From positions 18,595,206 to 18,659,205 of the forward strand of contig CM068388.1 in assembly GCA_034770075.1 (NCBI GenBank): DNA of 64,000 bases, written 5' to 3'. Positions 12,216 through 23,221 of the stretch are shown piece after piece (position 1 is the first letter of the stretch; each line of letters opens with the position of its first letter). This DNA comes from Aralia elata. Lineage: Eukaryota; Streptophyta; Magnoliopsida; Apiales; Araliaceae. Position numbers and translations under genes: made by a program. The notes beneath the pieces are model-generated. The model was not told where the DNA came from. It did not search any database and was given only the letters and a program-made list of their open reading frames with translations.

Positions 12216-15200
12216 ATGGCTGATATTCCATCTACCAATTCCGGTTCCATATCCAGGGAGGAATTCGATGACTTTAAGAAGCAGATGTTAGAAATGGTCA
12301 TAATGCTAAGGGAGCAGTTGATGCCCAAACAGGAACCACCTAAGGAGGACCCACCTCAACTTAAGGGCGAGCCAGTCCTCCCAAAGGCCATTCCTGTACC
12401 AAACAAAACAGTGATTACTATCCCGGAAGAGGGAGATACAGATGACCTGCGGAAGAAAATGAGACAAATGGAGGAAACCATCCAATCTATGAAGGGCATA
12501 GGGTCCCTCGGCAGGGTTAACTATTCAGATTTATGTGTCTTCCCCGGAGCCAGATACCCGGAGAAATTTAAAATCCCCGAGTTTGAAAAATACAATGGGA
12601 AGGGGGACCCCTACACACACTTGAAAATATACATTGGAGAACTCGGGTCTTATGCCGAGGACGAAGGGTTGAGAATGCAGCTATTCCAGAAAAGCTTAAC
12701 GGGGGAGGCAAGAATTTGGTATGCCCGCCTTGACAACGCCCGAATCCACAACTGGGAGGAACTGGCCCATACCTTCTTAACCCAATACAGCTTTCAGGCC
12801 CAGATGGCCCCTGACAGGTACCAAATGACAAAAGTTAAGAAGCAATCTAGGGAATCCTTCAGGGAATATGCGTAACGATGGAGGGGCATGGCCGCACAGG
12901 TGAACCCCCCGATGAGCGAATCAGAGATGGTGATGACTTTTGTAGACATTCAGGAGGCACCGTATTATAAACGAGTCATTTCAGGGATTGGAAGACCCTT
13001 TGCTGAAATGATTAAACATGGAGAGATGGTAGATATGGGGTTGAAATCGGGTAAAATCCGGGATTTTACTGCTTTAGAAACTGCTGCCGAGCAAATACAG
13101 AATGGAAACTATGGCAGCACTTCCCGGAGGGTCCAAAAGAAGAAGGAAGAGGATGTCTCCCTCATCCTACAGGGGTCATCCAGAAAAACAGAAAACCATC
13201 TTCCGGTACAGGTGCAGAGGGTAGGGCCACCCCGACAGCCAAACTTCACAGATCAAAGGGCCGAGGGGCGAAGAAGATATGAGGCCTCGTAAAATCGAGT
13301 ATTCACCCCGCTCGGGGAACCGCTTGAACGGGTATTAGCGGTATTAGTAGCCCAAAAGAAGATAGTTGGTTTGGCACCCCCGAGTGACCCAAAGGGTAGA
13401 AGGTTTGACCCGAGCAAGCGATGTGCATACCACTCCAGTTCCCCTGGCCATGATACACAAGACTGTTGGACGTTGAAGCATCGAATCCAAAACCTGATTG
13501 ACAGTGGGGAAATTATGGTGGAACAGCCAGACTCCCCGAATGTTAAGGCAAATCCCCTGCCAAGACATGATGGAGGGGGAGTCAATGCGACGGAGGCAAG
13601 TGAAGCTGGGGGGCCGCCAAGGTTGAACTATGTGCAGAAAATTGAGGAAATGATCAACGTGATACACGATCATGGGAGTGCACGGGGAATGCCCATCAGA
13701 TTGATAGGGGTAAGTACGAATAGCACGGAGGGACCTGTCAAGTTGACAGCTCCGAGGCCCCTCATCCTTGCGGCAAGGCCGCAAATCCCTATAAGTAGTC
13801 TAAATACGGTACCCTGGAATTATGGGGGGACGCCGGAGGAAGCGGCCAGTTGTGCTTCTGTGACGACAAAGGGGAACCCCTTATATCTTCCCGGGCGAGT
13901 CCTTGAGAGCCAAAAGAGGAAAAATGAAGAGATTTCCGAGGAACGGGCCATAGAATTCTTGAAAAGGATGGATCACCCGAAAATGAGGGGGATCCAGATT
14001 TTAAATGAAGAGTCAACCTTAACATCAGTCATGGACTTAGTGTTGCCATCCAATGAGCATTGCAAAACCCTGACGAAGATTCTGGAGGAGGCATACGTGT
14101 CCAAGGAAATTAGTGAGGAAGGTTTCGGCCAGCTGGTGGGCCACCTATTGGAGAACGATGTAATATCCTTTGCAGATAAGGACATCCCCAAAGAGGGAAG
14201 GGGGCACCGGAAACCACTACATATTGCGGTAATCTCCTCGGGATATATCATGAATGGGGTGCTGATTGATGGAGGATCGGCATTGAATATCTGTCCCCTC
14301 AGTACTTTGCAGAAGATGAACATCAATCCCAAGCGCCTACGGGCCAGTCATGTGGTGGTACGAGCTTTCGATGGTTCCCGGAGGGATACAATGGGAGAAA
14401 TCGAGTTGCCGGTGGAGATAGGACCCTGTACTTTTGATATATCTTTCCAGGTCCTAGATATTGCAGCCAGTTATAACATGTTATTGGGGAGGCCATGGAT
14501 ACACATGGCCGGGGCAGTTCCTTCCACGCTCCACCAACAAATCAAGTTAATCATTGATGGGAATCTGGTAACAATCTCGGCCGAATGTGATGACCCTTCT
14601 CCTCCCAGGAGTGGCCTACCAGTGATCAATGTGGATGAGTCGGTGGCACCTGCCAGTTTTCAAGCACTGGAGATTAGCACTCCCCAATCCAGATGCCTGG
14701 AGGCTCCAGCCATGAAACCTAGGGTCTCTCCAGAACTCACCTTCGTTGCAAGGGAGATGATGAAAATGAACTTCCAGCCCGGACAGGGACTAGGGAGAAG
14801 CAGTCAGGGAATCACCGAGCCCATCCACCTACCACAGCAGATAGGCAAAGCAGGGTTGGGATACCATGTGGGCGCAGCACGGAGACACCGTCGGGGTGCG
14901 ACTCCGATTCGACTAGATGGCAGTCCAGTGACCGAAGTCGACAATGAACAGGGGATCAACGAGCCTGTGATTGGGGCAGGGAATGAAGAGTTAAACCCCG
15001 CACGTAATGAGTCGACCCGGAGGGAAAGTTTCTTTCAGGAGGTCGCGAAAGAGTTTGAAACCAAGTGCTATATCCCCGGACAATCAACAAGCAGTAGGGA
15101 GGGGACGAATATTATCGCACCACCGGAAGCCCAACAAGTTGTGCCTGTCATCGATTGGGCAGGGTTGATTATTCCTGGAGAGGATAGGAAGGAGGACTCA

Positions 15201-15319
15201 GGCGACGTATCTGTAATCATCGGGGAAGTGTCCGATGTGAGGCCCCCTTTTATCCAGCGCATTTCATCTGACCTGACCGTCGACAACTGGACCATGAAAC
15301 CAGTGATATCCAAACAAGG
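12216..15319 (+). pseudogene. gag-pro: gag-protease-Gpatch polyprotein of the Tat element (two in-frame stops)
   Basis: One continuous frame from the ATG at 12216 (MADIPSTNSGS...) to a splice donor at 15319/15320. It is interrupted by TAA codons at 12873-12875 and 13290-13292. Order: a coiled N-terminal segment; a retrotransposon gag domain at about 12540-13010 (EARIWYARL, then SFREYA); a Cys/His knuckle-like CAYHSSSPGHDTQDCW at about 13416; a retropepsin-like aspartic protease around 14220-14520 with the active-site motif LIDGGSALN and the later LLGRPWIH; and a G-patch-like glycine-rich segment at about 14743-14865 (FQPGQGLGRSSQGI ... GLGY). The protein would form the particle and cleave the polyprotein. 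Both stops can be explained by single-base changes. The frame after the second stop stays open for 650 codons, so loss of function was recent. Confidence 0.9.
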
Positions 15320-15485
15320 GTAAAACCCGACGTCAGGGTGGTGGACCCCAGAAAACGGGGGAATGAAGAAGTTTATTTTTGTTGTTGTTTATTTTTGCAT
15401 AATTGTGTCGTTTCTTCGTGTTATTTGAAAATGCGATCGTCGTGGAAAATGATTTATATATGACAAGTATTTTGTTTCATGTCAG
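15320..15485 (+). other. Putative spliceosomal intron between protease and reverse transcriptase
   Basis: The donor context is AAGG|GTAAAAC at 15320 and the acceptor is TTTCATGTCAG at 15485. The 166-bp interval is T-rich toward its 3' side. The protease frame reaches a stop one base after the donor, and the pol frame is open from the acceptor. Joining the two exons restores one frame (two bases before, one base after). Ogre elements are known for a spliced intron at exactly this place. The ATG at 15403, inside the interval, is therefore unlikely to be the true start of pol. Confidence 0.75.
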
Positions 15486-18400
15486 GTGTACCAATTTGAG
15501 TAATCCTTGCCTAACAAACGGTCTTTCAAATTTGAATGATGATTATGATTTTGACATTGAGCTGGATTTCGATTCAATGGGCATTGAACAAGACGAGACA
15601 GATTACGACGACGCGCCTGACGAGATCAAAGGATGGGTCGAGGATAAACCCAAACCCAACTTGGATCAAACCGTCACCATTGATATTGGAACCCCGGACA
15701 AGCCAAAAGAACTCAAGATAAGGACGGACCTTACCCCCAGCCAAAAAACCGAAATGACCGAGTTGCTAAAACAATATGAGGATGTCTTTTCCTGGTCTCA
15801 TGAGGATATGATCAGATTGTCCACCGACATTGTGGTACACCGATTACCCATCAAGGAGGGTTTCAGGCCTGTCAAACAAAAATTAAGGAAGTTGAAACCG
15901 GAGTGGAGCTTAAAAGTAAAGGAAGAGATCATCAAGCAGTTCAGGGCAGGAATCATCATGGTGTCCACTTACCCGGAATGGCTGTCCAATGTAGTCCCAG
16001 TGGCTAAGCCTGGAGGAAAGGTGAGGGTATGTGTAGATTATAGAGATCTAAACAAGGCCAGTCTCAAGGATAACTTCCCGATGCCTTTCATACACATCCT
16101 GGTGGATAACACAGCCCAATACGAAATGTACTCTTTTGTGGATTGCTTCGCGGGATATCATCAGATAATGGTGGCGGAGGAAGATCGGGAAAAGACCGCA
16201 TTCATCACCCCTTGGGGCACTTTCTGCTATAGGCGATTGACTTTTGGTCTCACAAACGCAGGGGCTACTTATCAGAGAGCTATGATGGCCCTGTTCCATG
16301 ATATGATGCATAAGGAGATAGAGGTCTACGTGGATGACATTATTGTGAAATCGAAGGTAGAATCTGATCATATAACCCACCTCAAAAAGCTATTTGATCG
16401 GCTCAGAAAGTATAATTTGAAACTCAATCCAGCCAAGTGTGCTTTCGGAGTGCAGTCGGGTAAGCTCTTGGGATTCCTGGTTAGTGATCGAGGCATTGAG
16501 TTGGATCCAGTAAAGATTAAGGCCATTGTGGATATGCCGGCGCCTCACACAGAGAAGGAGATAAGAGGATTCCTCGGGAGGATAAACTTCATCAGTCGTT
16601 TTATATCCCACTTGACGACTACATGTGAACCAATTTTCAAACTGTTAAGAAAGGGTGCTTCCCAAGAATGGAATGAGCAATGTCAGAAGGCTTTTCAGAC
16701 CATTAAGAAACAGCTGACGGAGGCGCCAGTGCTGGTACCCCCGAAGGATGGGATCCCTCTGTTTATGTATATATCGGTCAATGCCATTGCGATGGGATGT
16801 ATGTTGGGACAGAAGAATGAGGCAGGTAAAGAGCAGGCCATCTATTACCTCAACACAAGATTTAGCCAATGTGAACAAAATTACACTCCCATCGAGAAGA
16901 CCTGTTGTGCTCTGGCTTGGGCCGCAGGGAGATTACAGCACTACCTCCATGGGCATACGACGTACCTGATATCGAGAATAGATCCCCTGAAATATATTTT
17001 TGAAAGGCCCATGCTAAATTGTCGGTTGTCAAGATGGCAGTTAATCTTACAACAGTTCGACATGGTGTACGTAACTCAGAAGGCCATGAAGGGGCAGGGA
17101 ATTGCCGACCAGTTAGCAGAAACCCCGTCAGGAGGGATGGAGCCGTTAGAAACTCCTCTTCCGGGCGAAGATATATTTTGGGTATCACACACCAAATGTG
17201 ATGACGAAGGACAGTTCTGGAAGTTGTATTTTGATGGTGCCATGAATGCCGAAGGGGCAGGAGCCGGAGCAGTCCTGGTCTCTATCACCGGCGAACAATA
17301 CCCTGTGGCCACTAAACTGAAATTCAGCAATTTGAACAACACCGCTGAATACGAGGGATGTATCTTGGGACTTCGCTTGGCCCGCGACATGGGAGTAAAG
17401 AGACTAGCGGTGTTCGGGGATTCAGAATTGGTAATCAGACAGGCCATCGGGATGTACAACACTAAGGAGCTTCGATTACTCCCATATCATCGTTGTGTTA
17501 CCCAGCTGATGCAAGAGTTCGAAGATATTGCTTTCCGCCATATTCCCCGGGGACGGAATGACTTTGTCGATGCATTGGCAACTCTGGCTTCCTTAATCCA
17601 CGTAATCAAGAACAGGGACAATCCACAGATTGAGATAGCCATACAGAATGCCCCGGCATATGAGGAACATGTGGCAGTGTTATCAGACGAGGCGGTGTTG
17701 ACAAGGCAACCCTGGTATCACGACATAAGGGAATATCTGAGAGATAGATCTATTCCCGACCAGGCGAGCCGAACTGAGAGGATGAGAATTCAAAAGATGG
17801 CGATGAAATTTTACCTGACTGGGGATTCACTTTACAAAAGGGATGCTGGGCTGGGACTGTTGCAATGTGTAGATGAAACGCAGGCCCAAAGGATTATGAA
17901 TGAAATACATGGTGGAGTGTGTGGGCCCCATATGAGTGGACCGATGCTGGCCAAAAAGATCTTGAGGACAGGGCATTATTGGTTAACGCTGAAAGCCGAT
18001 TGCGATGATCATGTCAAACGGTGTTATCAATGCCAGGCGCACGGTAATGTGATCCATACGCCTCCCAATGAATTGCACTGTATGACCTCCCCGTGGCCAT
18101 TTTCAATGTGGGGAATGGATGTAATCGGACCAATAGAGCCCAAAGCGAGCAACGGGCACCGATTCATTTTCGTCATGATCGGTTACTTCACCAAATGGGT
18201 AGAAGCAGCTTCTTTCCCCAAAGTAACTCAGGAGGTCATCGTCGGTTTCATCAGGAATAATGTCATTTGTCGATACGGGCAGCCTGAGGTTCTGGTCTCT
18301 GACAATGCCAAGAATTTAAACAACGCCCTCATGAAGGGACTGTGTGACCAATTCAAGATCAAACACCTCAATTCCGTCATTTATAGTCCTAAGATGAATG

Positions 18401-18894
18401 GGGCAGTGGAGGCTGCAAACAAGAACATCAAGAAGATCATGGCGAAAATGTCGGCTAATCATCGGGGATGGCCGGATCTTCTACCCCTCACCTTGCTGGC
18501 ATACCGAACATCAACGCGTACTTCTACAGGGGCAACCCCTTACGCTTTGGTGTATGGAATGGAGGTTGTTCTACCAGTTGAGGTTGAGATGGCGTCCCTC
18601 AGAATAGTGATCGATGCTCAGATAAGCGAGGAGGATTGGATGCAAAGTCGATACGACCAATTGGCCCTAATTGATGAAAGAAGGTTGGCTACTGTTTGGC
18701 ACGGTCAGTTATATCAACAAAGGATCTCTCGATCATATGACAAAAGGATAAGACCTCGGAAGTTCAAAGAAAAGGATTTGGTGCTGAAAAGAGTCATGCC
18801 TTGTCAAGACAAAGCCAAGGTGAAGTTCGCCCCGAACTGGGAAGGGCCGTTTGTGATTAAGAAAGTGTTATCCGGAGGTGCCCTCATATTGTAA
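15486..18894 (+). CDS. pol: RT / RNase H / archaeal-type RNase H / integrase of the Tat element
   Basis: Positions below count from an in-frame Met at 15403 for convenience. Reverse transcriptase at about 150-340 carries VCVDYRDLNKAS, the FGLTNAGATYQ motif and the catalytic YVDD near residue 307. A first RNase H-like region (about 430-560) is degenerate at its active site. A second RNase H (about 605-720) begins LYFDGAMNAEG and has GDSELV; a dual RNase H is diagnostic of the Tat clade. Integrase has an HHCC zinc-binding region (about 833-877), catalytic Asp in GMDVIGP and SDNAKN (967), and Glu in GAVEAANKN (1003), which fits the DD35E spacing. No chromodomain follows. A TAA at 18892-18894 cuts the C-terminus about 22 codons before the next natural-looking stop at 18958-18960. 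Confidence 0.92.
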
Positions 18895-18960
18895 GAAATG
18901 GATGGTGAGGTATTTCCACAACCCCTCAATTCTGACTCGGTGAAGCGGTTCTACGCTTGA

Positions 18961-19469
18961 ATCATCAGTTTCCTTTTTCCTTTGAAAGCGAACTACGTAG
19001 GACCTGATCTCCCAATTTGTGGGAGTACGTAGGCAGCCATCATGGCGCGGTCCGATCCTTTAAAAAATAATCCTTTCCCTAACCAAAACCAATTTTCGAT
19101 TACCAGATAAAACCTTCCTACACCCTCAAAACCTTCCCAAAACCAGCTGCCTAACCAGCTTCATCCCAAAGGACATAGCCCTGATCCAACCAAACAGTTA
19201 TCCAAAATCTGAGATTCAATCCGATGAAATCAAAAGGTGTGCGGCAATATCTGTCAAATCTCCATCAAGACTTGAGAAAAGAAAGAAGGCGAAATGTCAA
19301 AATCGTGGTCAACTGGATAAAATGAAGATCCAATGAAAAGCAATGATACGACAAAAGGGGAAAATGACTAAATTTAAATGCATGTCTATATATATAAGTC
19401 ATTTTGTTACAAGATTTCTCTTTCGATAACCGACGAAATTAACATAGTCTATGCAGGAAATAAAATAAT
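18961..19469. other. Spacer between pol and antisense genes
   Basis: Non-coding. The segment ACTACGTAGGACCTGATC with a nearby GTACGTAGGCAGCC, shortly after the pol stop, looks like the conserved post-pol sequence seen in many Tat elements. The rest is featureless. Confidence 0.5.
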
Positions 19470-21074
19470 CTACAAATCTGAAACTAACTGAAGCAGGATG
19501 GACAAGGTGGTGGATAGATCTGAAGCATCGGTATCTCCCGCAATCTGTTGCCCCATCATATCAATGCGATCCAGTAAAGCAGTGGCTCGGCTGACAGTCC
19601 CAAAATGAGCATCTACAACTGCCCTGGTCTGGACTACAATGGTCTCTCTGTCAGCAATGGCAGCGTCTCTAGCCCGAATGGCATCATCTCTCTCGACAAA
19701 AGCGGCATCCCTCTCAGCCTCAGCAGTAATCAAGGCCAGGCGGAGTCGGGTATCCTCAGTAACCCGACTTGGGGCAGAATCGACAGAGATGGAGTGGTAT
19801 GTAGTATCATTTGGAGAAATCATCCCAAAGTCATCAGGGGCCCCAGTCTGACTCAAACCAGCCGGATCTAAATCTCCGCGTAGCCACTACACGTAAACAA
19901 ATGTCTGGAGGTGGCAACCCTCACTATGTTCGGCGGAGATCCTGCGAGACCAAAGATCGTATACCCGCAGTAGATCCCTCTCTGTCTGGGATGATATAAG
20001 GAATCGATAGGCGGCTGCACCTGCAAAAGGGTGAAAATCCTGTGTCTGATCAAACTGCCCTGTAACCGCCAAGGGATGATAAGTCGTCACGCCCCTCAGG
20101 CCAGCAATGGGAATGAAGTCTAGGTCAGGCACGTGAGTCAAGAAGCTCATGAAGGAGCAATAACCCGAATAGACCAGTAGATGAAAAGGATCCTCAATGA
20201 CCGACAAAAATGATGTCCAGGAGGCCACATCAGTACAGCACACGGGTCGAAACAAAAACTGCGTGGTTATGTCATGGCTAAAGCAAAACCCTTGGCGACG
20301 GAAGTGGCCGATGGGACTGAGATGACTCATGAACCACACGTACAACAAGGTCGAGCTCCCTCTGAATACTCGATCGCGGAAGGATTGGCAATATGAGGCT
20401 GACATGTAGGTATCCGCCAATATCATGGGAAGAATGGTGTGATCCTCCTGAAGAGCTCGAACGGCCGCTATAACCCGCATGTCCAACTGAGCAGGTCCTA
20501 CGGGCAAGTACAAAACTGAGACCACACAGGCCATCAGAACGTCTACTCTTAAAGCGCCCCAGCGCTCCTCAGATACAGAAAAATCGCCGGAGAAAAGACG
20601 AAAACTGTCAGGTGAACCAAATCGGTCAATTAAGAACTGAAGGGGAACCATATGGTCTGATGTGATCACCGGTAATAAGGTTGTCCTCCGCAACCCAGTG
20701 AAGGTCAAGAACTGACGGCGCATGGGACCAGCTGTGACCCGGGCACAAGGTCTATCCAAAGGCAGGCCGGTGAAACGAGCATACTCCTCAAGGGTGGGGG
20801 TCAGCTCTACTGTCCCTAATCTGAACACCTGACGGGCAGGCGCCCAATAGCTCAGAATACCGTCCACAAAGCCCACTGGCACCTGAAAGGTTAATAAGGA
20901 CCGGGAATGGCCCAAAAGACCATCTGCGATAACCCTGTCAGCCGGCGATAAACTGTCCAACCAACGGAGGAGACTGCCGACCGACCCTGTGGGAGGAGCG
21001 GAATCCAAGCGTACCGCGACACCTGTGGACGACATCTGTGGAAAAATAGTATCAAAAGACTGTACAGGGGTCAT
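19470..21074 (-). pseudogene. Antisense gene 2 of the Tat element, DUF7745 / mobile-domain-like protein (one in-frame stop)
   Basis: A minus-strand frame of about 535 codons, broken only by a TAG at 19887-19889. The N-terminal 395 codons contain FRLGTVELTPTLEEYARFTG, ILADTYMSASYCQSFRDRVF and IPIAGLRGVTTYHPLAVTGQ. That layout matches my memory of the plant DUF7745 family, which is related in style to the aminotransferase-like plant mobile domain (PMD). The C-terminal 128 codons are Ala/Arg/Asp-rich and coiled-coil-like (AAIADRETIVVQTRAVVDAH). The first Met is at 21074, but a strong acceptor (TTTTTCCACAG) lies directly before a second ATG at 21035, so an upstream non-coding exon is possible. 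The function of such retroelement-borne antisense proteins is unknown. Confidence 0.7.
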
Positions 21075-21248
21075 TCTCTATCCATAGATAAAAGCATGCA
21101 TCATATAATTGATAATAGAGCAAATGAATTTCATAGATATAAAAGAAAAAAACTGTACATAAATGAAAAATGAGTTCAGTACATAGTGCATAAAATGAAA
21201 AATAAATTCTAAACAGGTGCAGATACAAAAGCCCTATCCTATCCTGAT
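21075..21248. other. Spacer between the two antisense genes
   Basis: AT-richer than the flanking genes. It could hold the promoter or an intron for antisense gene 2. No motif is certain. Confidence 0.4.
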
Positions 21249-23221
21249 CTAAATAAAATCGATCTCATCTATGAAGGCGGGATCCTCAAACTGATCCCCC
21301 GGAGTCACCGAAGTCGAAGGCCCAAAGTTCATATCGGGGATGTATGGCTGCGCTGTGGCATCAGATGAGCTCGGGCCCGCATCATAACCCGCACCGTCAG
21401 GATCGTAGGCATAAGCATCCTCTGAAGTCCGGCCTAACACCCGAAGATACAGCGACAGCTGCTCCACCTGGCGGGTCAAAGTGGCGATCTGCTCGGCATG
21501 AGTGGGAGTCCGAACGCATGCGGCCCAATCAGTCATCATCACCGAGCCAGGAACCATATCCCCAAGGAAGAATGTGGCCCGGGTCTGAGGACCGATAGTG
21601 CGGGGCACCCACCAAGTACGGAAAGCATCACTCGTACTGGGACCCGTAGAAAGCATCTGGCCATCCTCCCCCGCGAGCATGATCTTCGAGGGCTGAGAAT
21701 CCAGCGGCCAAGAGGTAGTGAAAGGAAGGGAATGCGGGATGCGGATCTCTCCAGTAACGCATCTGAATGCGCGCTCCCCCAGGTACATCACCTATCCTCC
21801 AACACTCTGCAAAGTGAGGCGACGGGTGGAAAGTGCAAACTCCGGGCCGGTAGGATGCCCATCTGTAAACCCCACATCCAGATGCTCAGAAAGATAAGGC
21901 CTCCAGACGACCCCTGCAGCCGTGATCAGCTCCAGCTAGATGCGGCAGTGTGCAAAACTGCCAGATACCGGGACCTCCTCCAAGGTGCTATGATGCCATC
22001 GCCGACCCCGGGGATAGGTGTCCAAGCCAAGAGTGGTGACAGGCCTCAGACATGGGAGACGCTCGTAGGCCCAGAACTGCGAACAGAAACAGTGAAAAGC
22101 ATGAGTAACCTATAAATGCAGAAAAGGGAAATAAATGAAGGAAAGTCCAATAAGAAGAGGGAAAAAGAAGTCTAACCAGCAGAAAATGATAAAACCCCAG
22201 CCAAGCATCTGTCTGGCCCTCCGAGCGTAGACGCATACCGTGGAGGAAATAAGCGAAGGTGAATGACCCCCAATCATAGTCACTAATGCGGTCCACGTCT
22301 CTGACGGCTCCTACGACGCTGAAATGAATGGTGGAGGAGTTGTTCCCTAGAAAACAACCCCTCATAATGGTCAGGAACATGCGTCGTAGCAGAATGTCCC
22401 GGGTGCCCTGATCCGCTGGAATAGGCAGTGCGTACAGACCCCTGACAACATCAACAGCCAAGGCACCGGATCGAATGCTACGGGCCTTGAAGACCCGATC
22501 ATCCGCAGCAAAGCCCAATAAAGCCCGGACCTCCGCTGGAGTGATGTCAAGATCCAGAGGGACGCGGGATCCAGTGAACTCGATACCCGTGATGTACCTC
22601 CAGTCCCATGGAGTCAGCACAACCTCGCAGTCAAGAAGGTGAAGAGACTGCGTCTGGTGGAACCAGCGCTCAGATAAGGCCCTCATGTAACCCCAGGGGC
22701 ACTGGCGGGGAATGATGGTGAAGAAGTGACGAAAACCCCAGGAGTCCACCACCGCCCGGTACTCACTGTGCAGAGCTGTATATAGGGAATATATGTTGAA
22801 CCAGTTACCCCTCGGCTGAGTAAACTCGGGCACCTGGGGCAACCACCAATGGGTCAGTCCAAATAAAAGGAGAATTGAGAAATTGAGAATAAAATCAGAA
22901 TAGAACTGAATATACCTCGTTAGCCGCGAGAGATACCGAGGGGTGACGACTGAGATCCCGACCCAAAAGATCGGGTATCTGCACATGGGCGCCAGAGGGA
23001 GCATGATGAGGAGATGGAGCCGGTATGCTGGAGGATGGCCCCTCTGCCGCGACCTCCGGAGGAACAGCCTCCTCAACGTCCGGATGATCGGGACGGATGA
23101 CAGCCTCCGCCAAGCGACGAGCCTGACGGGTCCGAGGAGGAACAGGGGCAGGTGCAGCCCTACGACGGCGAACACCCGAGGTCCGTGATGCGGAAGAGCT
23201 ACTATGGGCATCGGGATCCAT
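21249..23221 (-). pseudogene. Antisense gene 1 of the Tat element, plant mobile domain protein with two introns (two in-frame stops)
   Basis: Exon 1 is 22916-23221 (102 codons, starting MDPDAHSSSSASRTSG, basic and Pro-rich). The intron at 22834-22915 has donor GAG|GTATAT and acceptor TTGCCCCAG|GTG, both phase 0. Exon 2 is 22177-22833 (219 codons), with ALSERWFHQTQSLHLLDCEV and LTPWDWRYITGI, resembling the PMD 'ERW..ETHTFHL..GE.TPTL' core. A second intron starts at 22176 (CTG|GTTAGA) and ends at 22077 or 22110; both acceptors keep frame. Exon 3 runs to 21249 and opens FWAYERLPCLRP, a typical PMD C-terminal motif, followed by a coiled segment (AEQIATLTRQVEQLSLYLRV) and an acidic tail. TAG codons at 21936-21938 and 21792-21794 interrupt exon 3. 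PMD proteins occur both as host genes (MAIN/MAIL1 type) and inside transposons. Confidence 0.75.

Noticed and set aside
15403..15485. ATG at 15403 as the start of a 1163-residue pol protein
   Set aside because: The first 27 codons lie in the putative intron and lack family similarity. Frame continuity by splicing at 15320/15485 explains the pol frame better.
13253..18607. Numerous frames on the opposite strand or in shifted registers over gag and pol
   Set aside because: Shadows of the strongly coding gag-pro and pol frames.
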